A stretch of 64,000 nt of DNA from Eutreptiella sp. 'Long Island Sound 2002'. Lineage: Eukaryota; Euglenozoa; Euglenophyceae; Eutreptiales; Eutreptiaceae. Shown here piece by piece: positions 46,201 through 56,154 of the stretch; within the stretch, counting starts at the first letter, position 1; each line of letters starts with the position of its first letter. The translations under genes were made by a program, and so were the position numbers. The DNA lies in contig OZ038384.1 in assembly GCA_964036045.1 (NCBI GenBank), positions 27,447,771-27,511,770 of the forward strand. Reading direction: 5' to 3'. Below the pieces are notes generated by a model. The model was not told the DNA's origin. It made no database searches and was given only the letters and a program-made list of their open reading frames with translations.

Positions 46201-47259
46201 GGCAACCTCACGTGCAATGTGGCAAGCACTATTCCCAAGCACCCCCACCCATCAAGCTTTCAGAGCACCATTTCCAAGCAACACAACTTCAATTTTCCAA
46301 GCCGTGTGCCGAACCAAACGTCTGACAATACTTGTGGGGCCCATGCAACTTTCCGGGCTCTGAAGCCGGTCCGGCTGCCCCACGACCGTCTTCGGCACAG
46401 ATGTCCTAATGGTCAGTGCCGTGTTTAATGTTTCTATTTTTCTATCTTTTTTTTATGTATACTTTGGCACATTTTATTATTGTTTGCGAGCTTGGAGACA
46501 GAGCGCGCCGCAGAGCGCGCGTCGCGGTTGCCAGATCAGAGATGTGACCGTCAGCATTGACTACAGGAGTTTATGAAACTCACGGATTTATAGCATAAAA
46601 AGCCTTTTGAACGCTGTAGTTATAATTATTGCGAATGTCCAAATTTATAAAGAGGATTCTCGAATCTTGTAGAGTAGATCGTTCACGAAAGGGCCGCCTG
46701 CATGCCCTTTTCTTTGTATGTTATGTGTCTGCAGGTATGCGCCAGTGGTGAGGCCCGCAAGGGCCTATGAATCTTTCGTACAATGGCTATGGATGAACCT
46801 CATGCAGAAGGATGGAAAAGATGACATGAATTGTGTTGAGGTTGCATGCCACTGACGGGGTTCAGGTGTTGTTTGCAGGATTTTTGGATAAAAGCATGGC
46901 TTTCCCGAAAACAGCACGCGGAAATCATCGGAACAAACATGGAGTGAGCAAGTCCACGTGGGAGACGAACAAAGCAGTTCAACCCAAATAGGTCACAAAG
47001 GGAAATGGGTAGCTATTGAACTCCAACGGTGGAGAGACCCAACCCTCAAGGAGCCGCCGGACAACTCCAGCTTCCAAGAAATGGCCGCCAAAAACCAAGA
47101 TCAGGAGAACCCAAGGGGCTAGGGCTCTGGCCCTGTTACAGCTCTGCTTCAAAATGCATCCTGTGATTTACAACCAACTCTTCAAAAAGATCTCGACTTT
47201 TGTTTATTCATATCTAATTGTAGGACGGGGGGTTCAAAGGTTTCGAAACTAACAGAGAA

Positions 47260-48129
47260 TATGAACCTCGAAAAATCAAAGCACTCCTCTAAAAAATCAA
47301 CTTTTTCTTTTATTGTTTGTTTTTAGGCATGAAGCGTGGCGGTGAACGCCGCGAATCCTTGGTTAGCGCATTGCCGAGCTGGATAGGGAGGGGGCCTTGG
47401 ACCTCCAGGCTTTCATGTAGCAAAGGAGCTCCAAATATGTTTCGCATGGAATGCATATTTCGTTGAATGTATTCTTGCATCTTGGCTTTGATATTCACAT
47501 CTAATTTTTTTGGTTAGCCCATGGAGACAACAACCGCTGGCACACAATAGTTTTAGCGTGGTATTATTGGAACTACTACGTATTCCCGAGCACTTCTTGG
47601 GAAGAACAGCCCAGACACTTTTTTCGGTGCACCAAGCATAGGCAATTTCTAAGCACCACTGCTAGCACAACCCACCTAGCCACCTCGCATGCAACCTTGC
47701 AACCACTTTTTCTCAAGCAACCCCGCCCATTCCAAATTCGAAACACTTTTGGCAACCTCGCCGCTCGCCGCATTTTTCAAGCACAAAGAGCGGGTCAGAG
47801 ACATCTGTTTCAAGGGCCGGTGGTCATAGTCCCACACTGACTCACTAGACTCACTTGTACCGTTGGCAAGGAATTCGAGAAAGCCACTTGATTGGCAGGA
47901 CGTTGCATTAAGCTTTGCAGGGCTCGAATCGACCACGGGAGCAGGGTGAGGAGGCGCATCCTCCGGGTCAACCTCTTCCGAAAGTGCAAGATTTTGCCCC
48001 TCTTCCTCTTTGTGAGAGGTGTTGCTAGTAATGGATGTGGTAGAGCTGCTGGCGGTAGTGGTGGTTTAATCGTGCAACGCACCCAAAAAGTTTGCCACTT
48101 TATGAGCAATTTTTTCTGATTCGTGGTGG
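47260..48129. repeat. 870-bp direct duplication flanking insert X', left copy
   Basis: Same length and orientation as 51191-52060, about 96-97% identical by eye. It starts at tatgaacctcgaaaaat and ends at gattcgtggtgg. On the minus strand it carries the unknown ORF described at 51607-52080, here cut off by X' and with a stop replacing a Lys codon (at 48066-48068). Confidence 0.9.
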
Positions 48130-48307
48130 CCCCCCGCCGCCCATACCCATCCACCACCCCCAGCCCCCGCCACCACCACTCCCGCTCCCCCAAACGCCAC
48201 CAAGCGCGCCACCGCCGCCCCATGTCCACCTCCCCCTCCCGTTCCCCCCTCCGCCCGTACCCGTTCCCCACCCCCAGCCCCCGCCTCCGCCGCTCCCGCT
48301 CTCCTAG

Positions 48308-48808
48308 GCACCGCCAACCCCACCACCACCACAGGTCAACGTCCTCCCCCCGCCGCTCCAGGACCCCGGGCACGGACCCCTCCCCCTCCCAGGCCCCCGC
48401 CCACCTCGCCTGGTGGTCCGCCCCCGTTTGCAGGAGCTCCGCCGCTGGGTGAAGTGGGCCGGGGGAGCGGGAAGGCAAGATGGGGTGCACATGGTGCATA
48501 CTTTTGAGGAGATGCGCACCCGCACCCCCGCCGACCCCAACGAGGCCGCCCCGGAGACCATCATGCCGCAAGCGGCATGGGAGGCCGTCCCCCGCGATGC
48601 GGTCCAGGGCCTCCGCCCCCCCTACACCCCCCAAGCCCTCCGCCAATGGGTCCAGGCCACCCACCCCCAGGCCTGGGCCATCGGCGCCCCCTCACCACCC
48701 TGCCCCTCCCGCCACCACCAAACCAAGAAGGGGAAGGACGAGGGCAAGGGGAGGGCAGGGGACACAAGGGGGCACTCAGGCAAGAGGGCACGGAGGGGCC
48801 CCAAATGA
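48308..48808 (+). CDS. Proline-rich protein end within insert X'
   Basis: Open frame following a TAG at 48305-48307. The same frame is open and proline-rich upstream of that stop back to ~48092, suggesting one nonsense change. About 35 residues of Pro-rich linker lead into a ~90-residue ordered segment (L-Q-E-L-R-R-W-V-K-W, H-T-F-E-E-M, A-W-E-A-V-P-R-D-A-V, L-R-Q-W-V-Q-A) and a short Lys/Arg-rich tail ending at 48808. Third positions are strongly G/C, as expected for coding DNA here. I recognise no family. It may be the protein of the X' element or a captured gene end. Confidence 0.4.
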   Translation, partial: APPTPPPPQVNVLPPPLQDPGHGPLPLPGPRPPRLVVRPRLQELRRWVKWAGGAGRQDGVHMVHTFEEMRTRTPADPNEAAPETIMPQAAWEAVPRDAVQGLRPPYTPQALRQWVQATHPQAWAIGAPSPPCPSRHHQTKKGKDEGKGRAGDTRGHSGKRARRGPK

Positions 48809-51176
48809 GGGCAGGCACCCATAGGGACAGGGCGCCGGAGGAGACACCACATGGGGGCAGGAAACCACCCAAAAACCAGGAAGGGGCAGGAGCGGGGACC
48901 AAGGCGCGGAGGAAAAGGGCACCACGGCAAACGCCACGACCCACACCCAGGAAGGGCATACCACGACGGGGGGACCAGCGACGCCCGACCCTCACCGAAC
49001 GCCGCACGACTCCCGGGGGCGCACCCCCCAACACGCACCGCCGAAGCAAGCATCGGACGCCGTACGGATCACAGCAGCCCATACCCACCGGCCACCGCAA
49101 ACCACACGGGGAATGGAGGGCACACCTACACGGGGAGAACGGGCTACACCCACAGAGGAAGCCGCAGGGAACGCCGCCGCACGGCGCACTACCACGCACT
49201 CACCGCCAGGTGACGACCCCGGCCGCCACAAGGGCCACCTCACAGGCACCGGAAGAGGACAACGGCACGGCCACAGCGACCAGGGCTAGGGACCGGAACC
49301 CCCAGAGGACACGGGACCAAGGCACAGGCCCCCAGGGAGGGCAACCCCACGGACGCCTACCCGACCCACCAGCCCGAGCGGCACGCCCAGGCCCCCACAG
49401 CACGGACTCAGCGAGACACCCACTCCTAACCGCACCCCCCAGCCACCAGCCAGCCACACTCCGGCCCGCACTCCGCACCACGACACAGGCCAGGCTGACC
49501 TCCACTGACCCACCAGGGCACAACGCGAGACCACGGCACACCGCACCACATCGCGCCAAAGTGCAACGCGCCACAGCACGACGCGACGCGACGCGGCACA
49601 GAGCGGCACAACACGGCACGACTGACCCTAACCTGAAGGACTAACCGAAGCAAGCCACCGCACACCCCGGAAGGCGCCGCACCAGCACGCCACACACCGG
49701 CACCGCAGGCCACAAACGGGGCGACCACGCGCCCGGCAACAACGGTGGCAGACCGCCCGGAAGGTTAAAACTGGCACCGCAGAGGGGAAAGGACACGAAC
49801 AACCCCAGCCCCCTAACCCAGAGCCCCACGCAGCCGCCTGGCGCAGCTGCCCAGCCGGCAGAGCCACGACCTAACCTGGCAAGAAGGGCGCCGAGCCCAA
49901 CGTGTACATAGCCCACCCGACCCATGGGGCCGGAACACGGCCAAACAGAATGCAACCGCCAACAGCAGCCCGGAAGACCACACTGAATGCGGGCCAGTGC
50001 ATGCGCCAGCCTAGGGAAGGCAGTGGGAGGAACAGGCAGGCCCCCCGCCCCCAAAAAAAAACACAGGGTGGAGGGGGGGGGATGCAAAAACAGCCCACAG
50101 CCACCAAACCGCCCGCCAACACCACCAGAGGCGGCCAAACCCCCCACCCAGAAGGCACCGAAGACAGGACCCCCAAAGAGGCATAGGGGGACCACCCAGC
50201 CAAGACCGGCAACACCAAGCCAGGAACGGCCGCCCACCGGGAAAAGGGACACCGAAACATGCAGACACACACCACGAAAAAAAAAAAAGGCCAGCAGCCC
50301 ACCCCGAAAGGAAGGGGATGGGGGGACAGGGACCACAAGGCCCGGGACAGGGACACCCAGCAACCGACACCAGAAAGCCAGGAAAAAAAAACGCAAAAAA
50401 CACCCCCCGACAACCCAGCCAAGAAGGGCGGGGCACAGCCTAGAACCTGGCCCAGCACGAACGCCCACACCGCACACCGGAACGGGAAACGGCGGGGGGC
50501 AAGCGGAGCGTGCACGAAACCACACACGTCCCATAAGCAGGCCAAAACCTAAGCCCAACCACGAACACCACAAACAGCCGGCAAAAGAGGGACAACACCA
50601 CAAACCGTGCCCAAACACACCCACCAAAGACCCCAGCCAGGACTGGTGGGGTTAACAAAACCCACAACCAACCGCAAACCGGACCCAAACACAAACGCCG
50701 CACAACAGTAGGAAACCCAGTGCCCACAGCCCGGGCACTGAGGCAGCCCGTGCCATGCAGGTGACCCGGCCGAACGAGATCCGGAGACCGGGGGTCAGGC
50801 TGCATCCTGTGGCCTGCGCTGCTTTGGGACTCGAGGCGGAACGTGCGACACCCAAGCGCCTCACAACCCTAGTACCAAGAAAGTGCATGCATGCCTTGGG
50901 AACGGGATACGCCAGGAGGTCCGGTGAACCTCTGGGGTTCCGCCCAAAGGAGGGGACGTGCGCAAGCACGGGGGCACACCCTCCTGGCGAGACAAGCACG
51001 TCACGCTGGCGCCGATCAGCCCTCCCGGTGTTGCCCGGGGCCGCTTTGTTGGGGGCCAACAGTCAGGTCTAGCGGGATGTAAGCCGCCTCCCCTCTTCAC
51101 GCGTGGAGCCTCTTCCTGTTTGTCACAGGGGCGACGCCAGGGGGAACCAAGGGGCGCCTCTCCACGACCGAGTGCA

Positions 51177-51190
51177 CCTACCTACCTACC
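51177..51190 (+). repeat. (CCTA)n terminal microsatellite of X'
   Basis: Three complete CCTA units plus CC; the following TA belongs to the right 870-bp copy and would complete a fourth. It occupies the same place as the (TCAAACC)3 of insert X. Confidence 0.8.
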
Positions 51191-52060
51191 TATGAACCTC
51201 GAAAAATTAAAGCACTCCTCTGAAAAATCAACTTCTTTTTTTATTGTTTGTCTTTAGGCGTGGAGCGTGGCGGTGAACGCCGCGAACCCTTGGTTAGCGC
51301 ATTGCCGAGCGCGATAGGGAGGGGGCCTTGGACCCCCAGGTTTTCATGTAGCAAAGGAGCTCCAAATATGTTTCGCATGGAATGCATATTTCGCTGAATG
51401 TATTCTTGCATCTTGGCTTTGATATTCACATCTAATGTTTTTGGTTAGCCCATGGAGACAAGAACCGCTGGCACACAATGGTTTTAGCGTGGTATTATTG
51501 GAACTTCTACGTATTCCCGAGCACTTCTGGGGAAGAACAGCCCAGACACTTTTTTCGGTGCACCAAGCATAGGCAGTTTCTAAGCACCACTGCTAGCACA
51601 ACCCGCCTAGCCACCTCGCGTGCACCCTTGCAACCACTTTTTCTCAAGCAACCCCGCCCATTCCAAGTTCGAAACACTTTTGGCAACCTCGCCGCTCGCC
51701 GCATTTTTCAAGCACAAAGAGCGGGTCAGAGACGTCTGTTTCAAGGGCCGGTGGTCATAGTCCCACACTGACTCACTAGACTCACTTGTACCATTAGCAA
51801 GGAATTTGACAAAGCCACTTGATTGGCAGGACGTCGCATTAAGCTTTGCAGGGCTCGAATCGACCACGGGAGCAGGGTGAGGAGGCGCATCCTCCGGGTC
51901 AACCTCTTCCGAAAGTGCAAGATTTTGCCCCTCTTCCTCTTTGTGAGAGGTGTTGCTAGTAATGGATGTGGTAGAGCTGCTGGCGGTAGTGGTGGTTTTA
52001 TCGTGCAACGCACCCAAAACGCTTGCCACTTTATGAGCAATTTTCTCCGATTCGTGGTGG
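51191..52060. repeat. 870-bp direct duplication, right copy
   Basis: Counterpart of 47260-48129. Its right edge continues into the unduplicated 5' part of the minus-strand ORF, showing that this side is the original locus. Confidence 0.9.
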
Positions 52061-52080
52061 TAACCCATCATGATATCCAC
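51607..52080 (-). CDS. Unknown Ser/Thr- and acid-rich protein, probably an exon
   Basis: 157 codons from an ATG at 52080 (M-D-I-M-M-G-Y-H-H-E-S-E-K). The frame is open upstream to ~52131 with convincing protein character (S-G-E-P-F-P-K-A-A-E-Y-F-R-F), so the true exon probably starts at an acceptor near 52132. After an amphipathic helix-like start comes a Thr/Ser-rich linker, an acidic patch and a polar C-terminal part ending at 51607. A truncated copy sits in the left duplication, and a diverged relative near 46 kb covers only the downstream sequence. No domain is recognised. Confidence 0.45.
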   Translation of the reverse strand: MDIMMGYHHESEKIAHKVASVLGALHDKTTTTASSSTTSITSNTSHKEEEGQNLALSEEVDPEDAPPHPAPVVDSSPAKLNATSCQSSGFVKFLANGTSESSESVWDYDHRPLKQTSLTRSLCLKNAASGEVAKSVSNLEWAGLLEKKWLQGCTRGG

Positions 52081-52132
52081 CCCGAATCTAAAATACTCAG
52101 CAGCCTTGGGGAATGGTTCACCGGAGTTGGCT

Positions 52133-53983
52133 CGTTAAAAGGGTTAATGGTGATGCGTATGGGCGTCCCTACCCCTCACGCTAGGGCCAGGAATTCAGGT
52201 TTCCGGTGGCCAATAGGCCAGAGAGACCCAGGGCAGGGCCAGAACGAGTCTCCACTGAATTATCTGGCCCAGAAATGCCCGTAAGTAACCTTAAAAACAC
52301 TGTTTTTTGCCCCTGGGCGCGAGCAACGACTGTCACTGTTGCCGGTTTTTCCCAGACATTTTCAGCATTTATTGCATGATTTTTCAAGAGTTCATTGGTT
52401 GTAGGTATAGAAATCTTCATTTCATGAATATGCGCATTGTCGGCACCAAGCCGGCGCGGATCCTCGAGGGTCAAATTTTGCGTTAGAGGGTAAGTTCTCA
52501 ATTTTCAAAAAAATTGCTGAAGCGCTTTTCGATTGAAGTCGTAGGCACAAAGTGTAGCGCAGCACTCAGTGTGCGCATTCTTGCCTTAGTTTGGTGTCGA
52601 GTCGACGCGTAACGGCGTCCACGCCTCAAGGGCGGAGCGACGCAAAAAAAACTTTTTTTCTGGCCTAAAATGGCTCTCTTTCACTGCGTCTTGGTCCCCT
52701 GACCTTCAGGACTATTTCGCCAGCCTGAGGACAGTCCTGAGCTGGACACCACGTGTCGTACGGCGTCCTCTTCTAGGATATCGGCGACACGCAGTCGTCG
52801 CTTTTGGCTGATTTTGGGTGACTTTCATGCCTACTTGAGCCTTACGCTAACCATGGGGTTGTTTTGAGACTTTCTACCCCTCCTTGACCCGTAACCCAGT
52901 ATTTTCAATTGTATATCTCTGATCTGAGGACTGATAGAGAGGTGGGTAACCTCTCAGAATTATTAGTAAGACATGTAATTGCCTTCGATTTCGTGCTCTT
53001 GCATGATCCAGGGTGGGGGAAGCGGTGTGGACTTGGAAGAGTGTAAGTTTGAAAGCTCTTTTCAGGGTTAGTAATACTGAAACCTTTTTAGGAAACACCC
53101 CCCACCCCTTGAGTCTACTTCGAAATAATTCTGCGATTCATCTTGCTTACGGACGGGAATCCATCGGGGTGTCCATGAGCAAGGCCCAACTCTTCCGCAG
53201 CCCACCTCTTCATCTCCAGCTCTGAGGGAATGTACTTGGGATGCGTCTCAGACCCAGCTGCAGCAGCGACAACGCAAGCAACAGCGATCTTGAGCCAGGG
53301 ACTCCCAGCCACCGCCGTTCACCCAGCACGCTGCCATGGATTCCAGGCTGGGCTGATTAGCTGCAATCACCGCCGTGGAGCCTCTCCCACAACACGCGGT
53401 ACGAAAACCGGGTGGAGCAGCGCGCGGCGTATCACCGAGGAGGGAGTCCAGAAGATGCCGGGAGCCGCAGAGATGACGCCAGCTCCACCACTGACGACCA
53501 CTGCGACAGACACGCCTGCAAGACGCCTCCCGGAATAAGGAGCCCGCAAAAGCCCCGGATGTTCAGGGCTGTGGAAGCCCATACCCGGAGCTGCGTCACG
53601 GCTGCCCCAATCAGCAGCGCAGACAACAACGGCGGCCTTCACAGAGGGCCTTCGACGGTGTTGCTTGCGGTCTTCCAGGAGACCTAGACGAAGTAAGAAA
53701 AAGTCACTACCATGTCCTCCTTGGGGGAGTTGATCCAGGCCCAACCCCCACTAAAAGCCTTTTGTTGATATTGAGACTGACTCAATCATTTTTATCACTC
53801 TTTTGAAGTTTAAAGTACACTTTCTCAAAGTAACTAGGGTTATAGCCCTAGCCCCCCTTGAAGTTCACCCCTACCACTCAACTGAGCGGAGGTATCTTCC
53901 TTCATGGAGGTAATACCGAAATACAGTAGGCACTTCTTGCCTAAGGCCTTGTAGGGTAAGCCCAGTGGTCCCCCACCTCAAGA
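52133..53983. other. No recognised gene
   Basis: Mixed sequence. Between 53115 and 53744 frames are open on both strands with neither clearly favoured. The phrase gttatagccctagcc and AT-rich flanks at 53760-53830 give no further clue. Confidence 0.4.
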
Positions 53984-54345
53984 CCCCTATACTCAACTGA
54001 TTGTACCACTTATTGTGGTTCTACTATTTAACTGATTCTGAATCCAGTTGCTTGGCCATGGTGGCCAAGCCATATCCTGTGTCTGGCCCAACTCCTTTGC
54101 CCCAGATTCCTAGCCAACTCCATTTTATCCAAAAGAGTGCACATGAAGTGCTTGGTGCTATCTTGGAGGCCTGAGTCATGCCAGGCTTCACATGAAATCA
54201 TGTATTTTGTTTATAAACCATTGGAGCTTTGTATTTAGATCTACTTTTGTCTATCTGCAGCCCCTCTTTGTTACACGTGTTTTGATTGTGGAAGGACTTA
54301 TCCGGATCTGATTGATCCGGTGCCTGGACTTGCTCTACATTACCT
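53984..54345. repeat. Dispersed repeat, copy 2
   Basis: Homologous to 1-335. It lies directly downstream (in LINE direction) of the LINE stop codon at 54357, so it may be the LINE 3' untranslated region. I see no poly(A) or microsatellite tail at its outer edge. Confidence 0.55.
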
Positions 54346-54356
54346 TTGTGTGGACT

Positions 54357-56096
54357 TCATTTTGAGTCATGGAAAATCAGCAAGGGTTTTCTAAAACAAA
54401 TACAAGCAACAAGCACAAGTGTGAGCAAACCAAAAACCTTTTCTGGTAGCAGAGGAAGGCCCTGGAAGACTAAAGCAGAACACGAAAAACACCAAGAAAA
54501 ACTTGTTTCCTGAACTGTGAAGATGTCTGTCACGCTCAGTGCCAAAACAGTGCCGATCAAAAGCACCAGGTCAAAGACTGATGATGTGAGAGCACGACCT
54601 ACATCTACAAGTGGTGTACCCGTTGATACTGGCCGTCTAGGAGAACTTGCAGTAAGAAGAGGGACGGAAGAAATCACAGAGACATATACAGAAGGAGTCC
54701 GCCCGAGCTCAAGCGCTCCGGCGCCTGGCTTAACGCGGGCAAACCTCAGGCGCCTCGGAGGCAAGGACCCTTTTTTGAGTGTTCTTAACCGCATCAACTT
54801 GTTCTGGGGCTGACGTCCCCCAAAGGAAGACCTCATGAGAGTATGTACACCACATGGAGCATATAATACATCACGGGAGCGGCTTGCCAAGGGAAGGGTG
54901 TGTTGGCTCTGATGGTGAGGTTGGACGAATGCTGAGTTACCCTGGAGGGCGGGGCGGGGCACGGGAAGGGGCAGAGGGTCGAAGGGGTCAAGTGGAGGGG
55001 ACAGAAGTTCACTGGATGGACGGAAAAAATTTCGGATGTCCCGAGAGGCGCTGTGACGGGGAGGGACAGACGAGGCGTTGCACCTAGTAGAGGTAGGGCT
55101 AGAGGTGAGGGGTAAGCGTGTTCCACGGTAGCGTGCTCTGGGGCGTGGAGGTGAGAGAGGGCGGGCGGTTTTCGTGCGTTTGGGAGGCGCCCAAGTGATG
55201 GTGGTCTGATTGCGCTGTGGCGACCGTAGGCGTTTTTGTGGTTGCCGCGGAAGTGAGTGTTGAGTAGGACGTGGAATAGCTGAAGAGGGGGGGGCCCGAG
55301 GAGGTGCCGATGCGTGGCTGGATTGACGTTTGAAATTTTCAGGCGTGCCACGGATCGCTGGCTGTGGTTTGGTCGGACCTGACTTTGACGGCTTCTTCAA
55401 GGCGTGCCTTGGGAGGGGTGGGGGGTGTTGGTATGTGGGACGGGTCCGGGGGGGCATCGGGACAGAGGTACTGAATGCACTGTGTGAAACCGAGAAAGGA
55501 TTGAGAGGGTCGGAAGGGTGGGCCCACAGTATAGGATCCCATGGAAGAGGATTGGACCACAGCCAGTAATGTGCTTGACGGACAGCCCCTTCCATGCGCT
55601 TTACCCGCTCCGCGAGGGCTTGGCCAAGCGTGGCCTTGTGCTCAGCGTGAGTGGAGCCTGGAATGGGCTGAGATAGGCAGGACCAGAGGGGCTTTGGTAC
55701 CAGGGTTGTCATGAAGTTCCTGCGGTCGGCCTTTGAGGGCCCAGAGACCCACCAGTGCAAGACCACGGGACTGAAAAGCGGGCCCCAGGAAGAGATGTAT
55801 GCCTGGACGGGCTGGTCTAGTGTTATGCAGAAAGCCAGGCAGGACACAGGGTCGAAAGGATGATGCTGTCTGCACCTGGGGCAAGGGTAGTGGTGAAGCA
55901 TGTTGCTCCATTGATAGCTGTGCGTATTATAGCACCCGGCCGCCAATTTGAAAAACAGGGACGAAAACCAGGAAGCCTTATTGTAAAGACTGAAGGTAGG
56001 GCCAACTGCTATGTTGTTATGGGAATGTTGCGGCAGTAGGTGGCGGAACTGCTGCGCTTTGAATTTATGAAGGACAGCCAGGTGGTGTACCGCCAC
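54357..56096 (-). CDS. LINE C-terminal zinc motif plus long proline-rich extension
   Basis: An unbroken 579-codon frame follows the RNase H frame with a shift. Residues ~70-95 carry C-P-R-C-R-Q-H-H-P-F-D-P-V-S-C-L-A-F-C, the Cys/His motif commonly found at LINE ORF2 C-termini. Residues ~155-180 could form a helix. From ~220 to ~400 it is rich in Pro, Arg and Ser (basic, likely nucleic-acid binding or disordered), and the end (~500-575) is hydrophobic. It is striking that 1.74 kb stays open while the RT is wrecked. It may be a real extended C-terminus or chance openness after the zinc motif. Confidence 0.5.
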   Translation of the reverse strand: MAVHHLAVLHKFKAQQFRHLLPQHSHNNIAVGPTFSLYNKASWFSSLFFKLAAGCYNTHSYQWSNMLHHYPCPRCRQHHPFDPVSCLAFCITLDQPVQAYISSWGPLFSPVVLHWWVSGPSKADRRNFMTTLVPKPLWSCLSQPIPGSTHAEHKATLGQALAERVKRMEGAVRQAHYWLWSNPLPWDPILWAHPSDPLNPFSVSHSAFSTSVPMPPRTRPTYQHPPPLPRHALKKPSKSGPTKPQPAIRGTPENFKRQSSHASAPPRAPPSSAIPRPTQHSLPRQPQKRLRSPQRNQTTITWAPPKRTKTARPLSPPRPRARYRGTRLPLTSSPTSTRCNASSVPPRHSASRDIRNFFRPSSELLSPPLDPFDPLPLPVPRPALQGNSAFVQPHHQSQHTLPLASRSRDVLYAPCGVHTLMRSSFGGRQPQNKLMRLRTLKKGSLPPRRLRFARVKPGAGALELGRTPSVYVSVISSVPLLTASSPRRPVSTGTPLVDVGRALTSSVFDLVLLIGTVLALSVTDIFTVQETSFSWCFSCSALVFQGLPLLPEKVFGLLTLVLVACICFRKPLLIFHDSK

Positions 56097-56154
56097 CGAA
56101 CCCAGGGGGGGGGGGCGGGAGTAGGTCGGGAGTGAAAATCAGGCTGTGAGCTGC

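Larger units (their letters stand above)
48130..51190 (+). mobile_element. GC-rich insert X' between 870-bp duplications
   Basis: 3061 bp placed exactly between two 870-bp direct copies. It begins with a proline-rich coding-like region, then a long T-poor block (8 T in the 480 bases 50041-50520, with A and G runs), a ~440-bp GC-rich end segment, and a (CCTA)n tail at the junction. Order, strand of T depletion and tail position all match insert X, although I see no long sequence identity between the two. No RT or transposase is present. I treat X and X' as one structural class; their mobility is inferred. Confidence 0.5.

Noticed and set aside
48577-50655. Long open frames on both strands within the T-poor part of insert X'
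   Set aside because: Same composition artefact as in X. No protein-like pattern beyond 48808.
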